Part shown: positions 1-6,439 of the stretch, one piece after another | Layout: every line of letters starts with the position of its first letter | How positions within the stretch are numbered: the stretch's first letter is position 1 | Notes under the pieces: model-generated | The model's input: only the letters and a program-made list of their open reading frames with translations | Told to the model about the DNA's origin: nothing | Database searches by the model: none | Assembly: GCA_002383425.1 (NCBI GenBank) | Contig: DFYV01000027.1 | Location: 1 to 8,617, forward strand | Reading direction: 5' to 3' | Source of the DNA: Bacteroidales bacterium UBA4073 | GTDB lineage: Bacteria > Bacteroidota > Bacteroidia > Bacteroidales > Tenuifilaceae | DNA length: 8,617 nt | Program-made: the position numbers and the translations under genes

Positions 1-1020
1 AATCCTATCCTTCTGAGGTTAATCGCCGAAGCGGGATTCGGCGCCGATTGTGTAAGTGGCAACGAGATAAAGGTCTCCTCAGAAAATGGTTTTAAGCCTC
101 AAGGCATTGTATTTGCAGGTGTTGGTAAAACCGATGATGAAATTGAATATGCCATCGCTCAAAACATCTACTGCATACATTGCGAATCGGTTCAGGAATT
201 CCAGGTAATTGAACAAATAGCCCACAAGCTTAATAAAAAAGTGCATGTAGCGCTTCGCATAAACCCCAACGTAGATGCCCATACCCATAAATCGATAACC
301 ACCGGGATAAAGGGAAATAAGTTTGGAATGAGTGTCCCCGAAGCCCTTTCGATTATCAACTTAGAAGATCAACATAAAAATATCGATTTGATAGGGCTAC
401 ATTTTCATATCGGGTCACAGATTCAGGACATGAATGTTTTTAAGGCCCTTGCCCTTGAGGTGAATAGCATTCAATCAAGGCTGCAAAGCCACAATCGTCC
501 CTACCTGAATCTTGGCGGTGGTTTGGGCATCGATTACCTGAACCCCAAAGTTAATCGTATTGCCAATTTTTCCGATTACTTCAGTACCATCCACCAGTGG
601 CTTAAGCCGGGTGATAAACAGAGCATTCACTTTGAGCTTGGGCGTTCGCTGGTTGGGCAATGTGGTCAGCTATATACTCGGGTACAATACACAAAGCCTT
701 CGCAATCGCACAATTTCGTTGTAGTAGATGCAGGAATGAATGCCCTAATTAGGCCTGCCCTTTATGGTGCCTTGCACCACATAGAAAACATCAGCAAAAA
801 AGACTTACCCACAAATCAACACTATGATGTGGTTGGTCCAATTTGTGAAACTACCGACATTTTGGGAGAGCAGGTTAATCTTCCTTACACCGAACGGGGC
901 GATTTGCTGGTTATTCATACATGCGGAGCCTATGCCGAGTCAATGGCATCGGACTATAACCTCAGAGAACGACCACAAAGCGTTTTTGTAAATGGTGACC
1001 CAACCATGGAACCCGCATAG
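1..1020 (+). CDS. lysA: Diaminopimelate decarboxylase, 3' part (5' end outside window)
   Basis: This PLP-dependent enzyme decarboxylates meso-diaminopimelate to L-lysine, the last step of lysine synthesis, in the cytoplasm. The frame is open from base 1 and 339 residues are visible. It begins at the NP that normally follows the Y-A-x-K-A-N-x motif, so about 50 N-terminal residues, including the PLP-binding lysine, lie just off the window. Visible family marks are GADCVSGNEI (about 15-23), GLHFHIGSQ (about 132-140), the phosphate-binding GGGLGIDY (about 172-179), ELGRSLVGQCG (about 212-222), VVGPICET with the active-site Cys-Glu (C282, E283), and GAYAESM with the active-site tyrosine (Y311). 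ELGR replaces the EPGR of many homologues; from memory this is normal in Bacteroidota LysA. A GTG at 241 is internal and not a start. The gene is the only plus-strand gene and converges on the acyl-CoA synthetase gene. Confidence 0.96.
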   Translation, partial: NPILLRLIAEAGFGADCVSGNEIKVSSENGFKPQGIVFAGVGKTDDEIEYAIAQNIYCIHCESVQEFQVIEQIAHKLNKKVHVALRINPNVDAHTHKSITTGIKGNKFGMSVPEALSIINLEDQHKNIDLIGLHFHIGSQIQDMNVFKALALEVNSIQSRLQSHNRPYLNLGGGLGIDYLNPKVNRIANFSDYFSTIHQWLKPGDKQSIHFELGRSLVGQCGQLYTRVQYTKPSQSHNFVVVDAGMNALIRPALYGALHHIENISKKDLPTNQHYDVVGPICETTDILGEQVNLPYTERGDLLVIHTCGAYAESMASDYNLRERPQSVFVNGDPTMEPA

Positions 1021-1087
1021 CACAACGCTCCTACGCCAAAAAATATACACAACATAAAATTGCCAGGTGGTGAAAAGTAAAAAATCG

Positions 1088-1110
1088 AAGGCTGCCAATA
1101 GAGCAGCCTT
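1088..1110 (-). terminator. Intrinsic terminator of the acyl-CoA synthetase gene
   Basis: A perfect 8-bp stem (AAGGCTGC / GCAGCCTT) closes a 7-nt loop. Read on the minus strand it is followed by CGATTTTTTACTTTT, a good U-tract, and it lies 24 nt past the acyl-CoA synthetase stop codon. On the plus strand the hairpin is followed by TCACATCACC with no U-run, so termination of lysA here would be weaker. The hairpin sits between the two converging genes and may still serve both. Confidence 0.75.
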
Positions 1111-1133
1111 TCACATCACCTTGGACAATAATC

Positions 1134-2819
1134 CTAATCCTTATAAAGAAATCGTTTGATCTTTTGAGTAGGGGTTTTAACAAAAGGCTCCTGCTGTTCA
1201 ACAATTTGGTTAAGCCTTGCGAACTTGGAAACTTTTGTGTTAACAAAAGTCATTATTTCGTCCAATACCTTACGGGTACTATCCTCTGCAGTATGCTGCA
1301 AATCCTTTGCAGTATGTTTAATGTTTTCGTAGTATTTTTCCAATGCTTCCCGGTTAAGATGAACCCGAGCAACAAGTTTACCGCGTAATTCGTAAACCAA
1401 CGATTCAGCCACAAGTTCGTGCTTGTTAATTACATCTTCAATCTCCTCGGGGTAGATATTTTCACCGGAAGCTGTAAGAATCATGTTCTTTGAACGACCA
1501 CGGATTTCAACGTAACCATCCCTATCGATATGTCCCAAATCGCCTGTACGAAGCCAACCATCAATAAACATGGTTTGAGTAAGTTCTGGGTCTTTGTAGT
1601 AACCAACCATGACATTTGAACCACGTACAATAATTTCACCTTCGCCTGATTTAGGATCTGGATTTAGCAATTTTAGTTCTTGCCCAGGGATGCAAAAACC
1701 AGCGGTTCGGAAACGAACCAATTTAGGTGAACTACCGGTGAGCAGTGGCGATGTTTCGGACATGCCATAACCAATTGAGTAAGGGAAACGTCCCTCATGT
1801 AGGAATCGCTCAGCTTCAAACGATAGCTTTGCCCCACCTATGCCGAAAAAGCGAATGTTCCGGCCAAATGTTTCATGAAGTTTACGAGCTGCTATTCTGT
1901 GCAGCAGCTTACGGGTTGGTGCAAAGCTGTAAAGTTTCCGCTTGAGTAAGGTTGAGGTAAGTTCGGATTTAATCTTACTTTTATAAATCTTTTCAATAAC
2001 CAAGGGGACACTAAGAATCATAGTTGGTTTTACAACCTGCATGGCAGGAATCAACACATTGGGTGTAGGAGGTTTATCGAGATAGTAAACTACGGCACCA
2101 GTTGTCATAGGAATTAAAAAACCAATGGTACACTCGTAGGTGTGCGAGAGCGGAAGGATTGATAAAAACCTGTCGGTTTCGGTAATTTCCTGAATCATCA
2201 ATGTTGATAGTACATTTGAAACCATGTTTTTATGGGTAAGCATTACACCCTTGGGGCGTCCGGTTGTTCCCGAGGTATAAATAATTGCAGCAAGGTCATC
2301 CTCGTCTGGAAAAGGCAACTCATAATCATCGTAAACCTTATTTGCATCCGCAATGGGCGTTTCGTACAGCATTCCTGCAGGTGGTGTGGTTACACTCTCA
2401 TCAAATGGCTGAAGGTTATTTAGCAAGATGTAAGCTATAACACCAGGTAGATTTTTCGTATTAAGTTGACCGTATAGCTTAGCAGAAACAAAAACAGCTT
2501 TAGCCTCGCTATGGTTAATGATACCTTCCATTTCATGTCCTGAAAAATCGGGTAGAATTGGCACAACAACAGCACCCATAGAGGTTATGGCCAGGTAAGC
2601 CATGCCCCAGTTCGGACTGTTTTCGCCAATTAATGCCACTTTATCGCCCTTACCAATGCCAAGCGTACTCAACATACCCGAAACGTTATGTACGATAATA
2701 GCCATATCGGCATAGGTAATAGGTTCCTGACCCACAAAGGACAACGATGGCCTGTTGGAATAGGCCATCCGCGAACGGTATAGTATATCCCTTATTGTTA
2801 AATTTTTAAATGATACCAT
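1134..2819 (-). CDS. Long-chain fatty acid--CoA ligase (AMP-forming, ANL superfamily)
   Basis: This enzyme activates fatty acids to acyl-CoA through an acyl-adenylate, feeding lipid synthesis or degradation; it is probably cytoplasmic and membrane-associated. The 561-residue protein has the full set of adenylate-forming motifs: the P-loop YTSGTTGRPKG (181-191), the YGMSET core motif (351-356), GWLRTGDLG with the ATP-ribose aspartate (421-429), the hinge and GRSKN region (441-445), SGENIYPEEIE (451-461), and the C-terminal catalytic lysine in TPTQKIKR (K553). Length and domain order fit the bacterial FadD / FAA1-type group. The exact chain length and physiological role cannot be read from sequence. 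The ATG at 2819 has no Shine-Dalgarno sequence, usual for this phylum. A TAnnTTTG-type promoter precedes it and a hairpin terminator follows, so it may be transcribed alone. The glycosyltransferase gene upstream lies 157 nt away. Confidence 0.93.
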   Translation of the reverse strand: MVSFKNLTIRDILYRSRMAYSNRPSLSFVGQEPITYADMAIIVHNVSGMLSTLGIGKGDKVALIGENSPNWGMAYLAITSMGAVVVPILPDFSGHEMEGIINHSEAKAVFVSAKLYGQLNTKNLPGVIAYILLNNLQPFDESVTTPPAGMLYETPIADANKVYDDYELPFPDEDDLAAIIYTSGTTGRPKGVMLTHKNMVSNVLSTLMIQEITETDRFLSILPLSHTYECTIGFLIPMTTGAVVYYLDKPPTPNVLIPAMQVVKPTMILSVPLVIEKIYKSKIKSELTSTLLKRKLYSFAPTRKLLHRIAARKLHETFGRNIRFFGIGGAKLSFEAERFLHEGRFPYSIGYGMSETSPLLTGSSPKLVRFRTAGFCIPGQELKLLNPDPKSGEGEIIVRGSNVMVGYYKDPELTQTMFIDGWLRTGDLGHIDRDGYVEIRGRSKNMILTASGENIYPEEIEDVINKHELVAESLVYELRGKLVARVHLNREALEKYYENIKHTAKDLQHTAEDSTRKVLDEIMTFVNTKVSKFARLNQIVEQQEPFVKTPTQKIKRFLYKD

Positions 2820-2869
2820 AAAATTATGTTACGTGACACCCAAAAGACTATGCATCGAAATAGAAAGTA

Positions 2870-2904
2870 CAAATATACTATTAATAACGACGGGGTTTAC
2901 CAAA
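2870..2904 (-). promoter_or_regulatory. Bacteroidota-type promoter of the acyl-CoA synthetase gene
   Basis: On the minus strand TATATTTG (2870-2877) matches the TAnnTTTG -7 element, and TTTG (2901-2904) lies 23 nt upstream as a -33 element. The spacing is at the long end of what is reported for the phylum. Transcription would start near 2863, giving a leader of about 45 nt. The element lies just past the putative glycosyltransferase terminator, as expected for an independent unit. Confidence 0.45.
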
Positions 2905-2919
2905 ATGTTTGTTTTAAAA

Positions 2920-2934
2920 GCCTTATAAAAAGGC
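2920..2934 (-). terminator. Weak hairpin terminator after the glycosyltransferase gene
   Basis: A 5-bp stem (GCCTT / AAGGC) with a 5-nt loop lies about 42 nt past the glycosyltransferase stop. On the minus strand it is followed by TTTTAAAAC, so the U-run is only four bases. Its position between a stop codon and the next promoter supports the call, but the stem is short. Confidence 0.4.
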
Positions 2935-2976
2935 AAAACGCTGGTGCAAACGTTTGAAACAAGATGTTTTACTCTG

Positions 2977-4002
2977 TTAATATTTGTTACCGACAATTGG
3001 CAAACGGGAAAATACTCTACGGCGGAGTATGAAGAAATCGATAAGAATTAATCCTCTATACCTTTGTATGTAGATTTTCGGGTTTCGCATCCTCCGCTTT
3101 TTATTCAATGCAGAAAGACTATAAAAATAGTGCCAATGTGCCTTAAAAACAGCCAACATGAACGAAACTTTTCCGTTAATCAGGTAAACCATTGCCGAAA
3201 GCAGGTCGAGTAGAATTCGTATTGGTATCACCACGCAAAGTGCCCTTAACGATAAATTCTTATGCAGCATCAACAGGTTATTCCTGTAATTGAGGTATAA
3301 TTTGAATGGGTTGTTGTTGGGCAGTGTTCCACCGCCAACATGGTAAACCACCGATTGTGGCACGGCATACACCGAATAGCCATGGTTTTGCAGTCGCCAG
3401 CACAGATCGATTTCCTCCATGTGGGCAAAAAAGTCATTGTCGAATCCACCAACCTCCCAGAAACAGGATGATCGAACAACCATGCAAGCTCCGCTTGCCC
3501 AAAAAACGGGCATTGGGGTGTCGTACTGACCAGCATCGACCTCTATTTCGGATAGAATTCTCCCTCTACAGAATGGATAACCAAAAAGGTCGATAAAGCC
3601 ACCAGCTGCTCCGGCATACTCAAAGTACTGCCTGCGATTATAATCGATGAGTTTTGGGGCACATGCCGCCACGCTGGCATTAGCATCCATAAACTCAATC
3701 AAGGGTTCCAACCATCCTTTTGGGGTTTCGATATCGGAATTAAGCAGTACATAGTACTGAGCCTCAACCTGGCTAAGGGCTCTATTGTACCCACCAGCGT
3801 AACCATAGTTCCTATCGAGCAGTATTTTTCGTACGTGCGGAAAACTGTTAAGCAATTCCAGGGAACCATCGGTTGAACCATTGTCGGCAACAACTAATTC
3901 AGTATCGGGCAATTGAATGTTGCGCAATAGTATGGGCAGAAATTTTTTTAAAAAACGCTCACCATTCCAGTTCAGGATAACAACGGCAACTTTACTGCTC
4001 AT
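2977..4002 (-). CDS. Glycosyltransferase family 2 (WbbL/rhamnosyltransferase-like)
   Basis: This protein likely transfers a sugar from a nucleotide-sugar donor to a lipid or polysaccharide acceptor at the cytoplasmic face of the membrane. The 341-residue protein starts with the GT-A fold strand VAVVILNWNG (5-14), then VVADNGSTDGS (37-47), the metal-binding DxD-type position LLNSDIE (86-92), WASGACMVVR (168-177), and GGFDNDFFAHMEEIDLCWRLQNHGY (185-209) with the likely catalytic acidic residues E196/E197 and D199. This order is typical of GT2 rhamnosyltransferase-like enzymes. A hydrophobic stretch near 253-275 and a basic C-terminus suggest membrane association. The start codon overlaps the stop of the acyltransferase gene by 4 nt (ATGA), indicating translational coupling. 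Donor and acceptor cannot be deduced. The partner gene hints at a glycolipid or lipid A-related acceptor. Confidence 0.92.
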   Translation of the reverse strand: MSSKVAVVILNWNGERFLKKFLPILLRNIQLPDTELVVADNGSTDGSLELLNSFPHVRKILLDRNYGYAGGYNRALSQVEAQYYVLLNSDIETPKGWLEPLIEFMDANASVAACAPKLIDYNRRQYFEYAGAAGGFIDLFGYPFCRGRILSEIEVDAGQYDTPMPVFWASGACMVVRSSCFWEVGGFDNDFFAHMEEIDLCWRLQNHGYSVYAVPQSVVYHVGGGTLPNNNPFKLYLNYRNNLLMLHKNLSLRALCVVIPIRILLDLLSAMVYLINGKVSFMLAVFKAHWHYFYSLSALNKKRRMRNPKIYIQRYRGLILIDFFILRRRVFSRLPIVGNKY

Positions 4003-4895
4003 TGGTCAGATAAATTACGGGAGTGTTTCCAACGCCTATGCGACCACAGCCAGTACTCGGGAGCCTCATTAATTAAACGCTCCAGGGCCCTTAAATGCAT
4101 TTCGGTTATTTCGTAGGGCTTAGTATCGGCAGGGTTTTCGGTTAACAGTTCAAGTTCAACCTCATAGAAACCCCTTTTAATTTTACGCATGTTGCAAAAA
4201 AATACGGGTTGATTGAGCTTTTTTGCAATTTTTTCGGTTCCAAGAAATACGGGAGTATCCTGATTCAGAAAAGAAGTCCAATACCGAATTTCACCCCTGG
4301 CGGGAGTTTGATCGGCAATAAGTCCCAAAAAGAAAAGCCTCCCCTTACTGGTAAAATCCATTGCTAACCTGAAAGTATCCTTCATAGGAACTGCTAAAGC
4401 TCCAAAGCGCTCCCTTGAGGCATTGATAAATTTCTCAAAATACTTATTGGCCAAAGGTTTATATGCACCAAACACCTTATGCTTCAAATATATTCCAAAC
4501 ATACCATAAAGTTCCCAATTCCCATAGTGACCGCCAGCAACAACAAGCGATTTACCCTTATCGTAGTAGCTATTCACCATATCAACATTTTTAAATCGGC
4601 ATAACTTTTGAACCTTTTGGGCATTGGCATGTAAAATGTAAAACTGCTCAACAAACAAATCGCAGAAGTGGCTGTAGAATTTACGTTCAATTCTCCTTAA
4701 ATCCTTTTCCGTTTTACCTGGAAACGAACGTTTTAAATTTTGTCTAACTACCTTAACCCTATACCTCAGTATTTTGTATATAATCAGATACATAAAATCC
4801 GAAATGGCATAGAGCCAACGCAATGGCATGTACTTGAAAGGAAAAGTAAGAATGCTGAAGGTATAAAACGATATGGCATGCTTAAAATCTTTCAT
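3999..4895 (-). CDS. LpxL/HtrB-family lipid acyltransferase
   Basis: This is a membrane acyltransferase of the lysophospholipid/lipid A acyltransferase family, which moves an acyl chain onto lipid A precursors or related envelope lipids. The 298-residue protein has an N-terminal hydrophobic segment (about 9-42), the catalytic HxxxxE motif in GGHYGNWE (H123, E128), an ADQTP block (194-198) and the C-terminal APEYWLWSHRRWK block (278-290). All are hallmarks of the HtrB/LpxL/MsbB group, and the length is normal. The ATG at 4895 is chosen because an exact GGAGGTGA lies 7 nt upstream. It overlaps the glycosyltransferase gene by 4 nt and the two probably act on the same lipid. The upstream region is occupied by an 8-nt repeat array, and only a degenerate -7-like box (TTGGTTTG, minus strand, 4933-4940) is visible. 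Alternative substrates such as aminolipids cannot be excluded. Confidence 0.9.
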   Translation of the reverse strand: MKDFKHAISFYTFSILTFPFKYMPLRWLYAISDFMYLIIYKILRYRVKVVRQNLKRSFPGKTEKDLRRIERKFYSHFCDLFVEQFYILHANAQKVQKLCRFKNVDMVNSYYDKGKSLVVAGGHYGNWELYGMFGIYLKHKVFGAYKPLANKYFEKFINASRERFGALAVPMKDTFRLAMDFTSKGRLFFLGLIADQTPARGEIRYWTSFLNQDTPVFLGTEKIAKKLNQPVFFCNMRKIKRGFYEVELELLTENPADTKPYEITEMHLRALERLINEAPEYWLWSHRRWKHSRNLSDQ

Positions 4896-4902
4896 ATATG
4901 AG

Positions 4903-4910
4903 TCACCTCC
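4903..4910 (-). promoter_or_regulatory. Strong Shine-Dalgarno site before the acyltransferase gene
   Basis: GGAGGTGA on the minus strand lies 7 nt from the ATG at 4895. It is complementary to the canonical anti-Shine-Dalgarno sequence. None of the other visible minus-strand starts has such a site, and Bacteroidota seldom use one, so it stands out and fixes the start. Confidence 0.75.
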
Positions 4911-4949
4911 AAAAAGTTTCTTTCATTGAATGCAAACCAATGAGAGATA

Positions 4950-5045
4950 GCACGATAGCATGATGGCACGATGGCACGATAGAACGACTGCACGAAGGAA
5001 CGACTGCACGATGGCACGATGGCACGAGAGCACGATGGCACGAGA
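4950..5045. repeat. Tandem 8-nt repeat array, GCACGANN, 12 units
   Basis: Twelve consecutive 8-nt units run in exact register. The core GCACGA is kept in nine of them; the exceptions are one GCATGA and two GAACGA. The last two bases vary among TG, TA, CT, AG and GA. The array begins about 40 nt upstream of the acyltransferase site and ends 13 nt past the stop of the four-helix-bundle gene. It is the reverse complement in pattern of the array at 5475-5611. Confidence 0.95.
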
Positions 5046-5058
5046 GGTATAGAGATTT

Positions 5059-5433
5059 TCATAATTTCCATTTGTCCGGATTCGTGTATATAGCGATTAA
5101 CATTGCAACGATATGTTCGTATTTTTCATAAAGTGGCTTATATTCAGCCAAATTAATATAATTACACGCCAAAGCGTAATCAAGCCAAACTTGTGTTTCA
5201 GCAGCTTCGGCTTCAGCGTCATTAAGTTTTGCCACAAAGGATTTCGGATAACGCCTCTTTCTCCATGCCTCTGCAATTATTCCTGAGACGGCTCGCGAAG
5301 AGCGCCTTACCTGGTCGGTGAGTGAAAATCTTTCTTCTGACGGAAATTTCTTGCTGAATTCAAAAACTTCCATTCCTGCTTCAAATGAAAGTTGATAAAC
5401 CTTTAATTCTTTATGTATTCTTATTTTTTCCAT
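5059..5433 (-). CDS. Four-helix-bundle protein (S23 / 23S rRNA intervening-sequence protein family)
   Basis: This 124-residue protein matches the family first described from intervening sequences of 23S rRNA genes and also related in fold to the accessory (Avd) proteins of diversity-generating retroelements. Its biochemical function is unknown. Recognisable stretches are KKFPSEERFSLTDQVRRSSRAV (about 28-49), AEAWRKRRYPKSFVAKLNDAEAEAAETQVWLDYALAC (about 54-90), and the closing NPDKW (118-122). Four amphipathic helices can be traced at roughly 12-30, 36-58, 64-91 and 95-116. Two basic patches (R43, R44, R47 and R58-R61) could face nucleic acid; that is inference. The length is complete for the family. 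The ATG at 5433 has no Shine-Dalgarno sequence. A degenerate -7-like AAGGTTTG (minus strand, 5458-5465) is the only promoter-like hint. The gene is not inside an rRNA gene here, and it sits between inverted 8-nt repeat arrays. Confidence 0.92.
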   Translation of the reverse strand: MEKIRIHKELKVYQLSFEAGMEVFEFSKKFPSEERFSLTDQVRRSSRAVSGIIAEAWRKRRYPKSFVAKLNDAEAEAAETQVWLDYALACNYINLAEYKPLYEKYEHIVAMLIAIYTNPDKWKL

Positions 5434-5474
5434 ATTAAATATTATTTATTTCTCATTCAAACCTTAAACCTTCC

Positions 5475-5611
5475 CATCATGCCTTCGTTCTGTCGTGCTT
5501 TCTTGCTTTCGTTCCTTCGTGCCTTCGTGCTATCGTGCAATCGTGCCTTCGTGCTATCTCGAAATCGTTGCCTTCGTCCCTTCGTTCCTTCGTGCTTTCT
5601 TGCTTTCGTGG
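5475..5611. repeat. Tandem 8-nt repeat array, NNTCGTGC, about 17 units
   Basis: Units of the form NNTCGTGC run from 5475 to 5611 with one single-base slip at 5571. The leading dinucleotide varies (CT, TA, AA, TG, TT), while the core is mostly TCGTGC with some TCTTGC and TCGTTC variants and two decayed units near 5555-5570. The pattern is the reverse complement of the array at 4950-5045. For example, 5528-5538 is an exact 11-nt inverse match of 4950-4960. The array separates the four-helix-bundle gene from the phosphatase stop codon. Readable plus-strand frames through it are repeat artefacts. Confidence 0.94.
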
Positions 5612-5632
5612 TTTTCGAAGCATACTCAAAGA

Positions 5633-6427
5633 TTAAGGATTCATAAAATTGGAAATAATACCTGAAAATTCGGCATGGATTGAGTTGTTAGTGGCCACTA
5701 TTTCGCCACCGAAGATAAAATTACTGCCGCCGGTAAAGTCGCATACTTTACCTCCAGCCCTCTCTACAATAAAAGCACCTGCAGCCACATCCCACGGGCT
5801 AAGGCCATACTCGTAAAAAGCATCAAACCGACCACATGCCACGTAAACCAAATCGGTAGCTGCTGAACCAAGCCGGCGTAATCCATGCGAGTTACGCATG
5901 AAGTAATCCATGGTTCGGAAAAAAGAGCTAATATGAGAGTAATCATAGTATGGGAATCCTGTTGCGATGAGCGAGTCATTTACACTTTTAGTGCTGGTTA
6001 CCGAAATGGGTTTGCCATTCAGGTAAGCTGCGCTGTCTGCTGTTGCCCAGAAACACTCTTTCAGGCTTGCCTCGTAAACTACACCCAGTATAACCTTATC
6101 ATTCTCCATTAGGGCAATGCTAACGGCAAAAGGCGATAAGCCATGAATGTAGTTTGTGGTCCCATCAAGTGGATCGATAATCCAGTTTATGCCGCTGGGA
6201 CTCCTGCTGCCAGTACCCTCCTCGGCAATAAAACCAGCTTTGGGCAGGGCATTACCCAACGCATCGACCAGCATGGCCTCACACTGCTTATCGACATAGG
6301 AAACAAAGTTATGCTTACCCTTAACCTCAACCATATCGGCAGTAAACTTACCCCTTTCGGCTAAAGCCCACTCCCCAGCCCTTTGGGCAGCCTCAATTGC
6401 CCGATTAAGTAATAGTTCAATGTTCAT
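5633..6427 (-). CDS. Inositol monophosphatase family protein
   Basis: This is a Mg-dependent, Li-sensitive-type sugar phosphatase of the IMPase/SuhB superfamily, cytoplasmic. Positions count from the TTG at 6433: AEEGTG (70-75, a metal-site glutamate), the family signature WIIDPLDGTTNYIHG (84-98) with the metal-binding DPLDGT, and the C-terminal signature SPWDVAAGAFIVERAGG (212-228) with the third aspartate D215. The 264-266 residue length is normal. The frame can begin at a TTG at 6433, but the ATG at 6427 (MNIELLLN) is preferred; it lies 12 nt past the HD-gene stop and two codons in. The substrate could be inositol phosphate, another sugar phosphate, or 3'-phosphoadenosine phosphate; sequence alone does not decide. 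It is probably co-transcribed with the HD gene. Its stop lies only 21 nt before the 8-nt array, and no terminator is seen in between. Confidence 0.93.
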   Translation of the reverse strand: MNIELLLNRAIEAAQRAGEWALAERGKFTADMVEVKGKHNFVSYVDKQCEAMLVDALGNALPKAGFIAEEGTGSRSPSGINWIIDPLDGTTNYIHGLSPFAVSIALMENDKVILGVVYEASLKECFWATADSAAYLNGKPISVTSTKSVNDSLIATGFPYYDYSHISSFFRTMDYFMRNSHGLRRLGSAATDLVYVACGRFDAFYEYGLSPWDVAAGAFIVERAGGKVCDFTGGSNFIFGGEIVATNNSIHAEFSGIISNFMNP

Positions 6428-6439
6428 TATCAACCTGAA

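Larger units (their letters stand above)
4950..5611. other. Putative cassette: four-helix-bundle gene between inverted 8-nt arrays
   Basis: The small gene at 5059-5433 is enclosed by two arrays with the same 8-nt pattern in opposite orientation, 13 nt from its stop and 41 nt from its start. The unit lies between two minus-strand gene pairs, 21 nt past the phosphatase stop. No transposase, terminal inverted repeat of the usual kind or target duplication is visible. Calling it mobile is therefore inference, resting on the symmetrical layout and on the family's known scattered occurrence, including inside 23S rRNA genes. Confidence 0.45.

Noticed and set aside
212..1020. LysA with an altered active-site EPGR motif (ELGR)
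   Set aside because: Other Bacteroidota LysA proteins, as I recall them, carry the same ELGR-x-x-VGQCG stretch, so it is a lineage trait and not a defect.
3306..3596. Plus-strand 96-codon frame opposite the glycosyltransferase gene
   Set aside because: It overlaps the conserved catalytic region of the glycosyltransferase and shows no recognisable protein features.
5059..5433. Avd accessory protein of a diversity-generating retroelement
   Set aside because: No reverse transcriptase, template repeat or variable-repeat gene in the window; the length and motifs fit the free-standing S23/IVP type better.
5059..5433. Intervening sequence inside a 23S rRNA gene
   Set aside because: The flanks are protein genes (phosphatase and acyltransferase), with no rRNA sequence on either side.
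4950..5611. CRISPR array
   Set aside because: Units are 8 nt and contiguous with no 25-40 nt spacers and no cas genes nearby.
5413..5646. Plus-strand 77-codon reading frame through the NNTCGTGC array, with an 8-residue repeat (AFVLSCNR-like)
   Set aside because: An 8-nt tandem repeat gives an 8-residue periodic translation in any frame that lacks a stop; the frame is opposite the bundle gene start and has no start context, so it is a repeat artefact.
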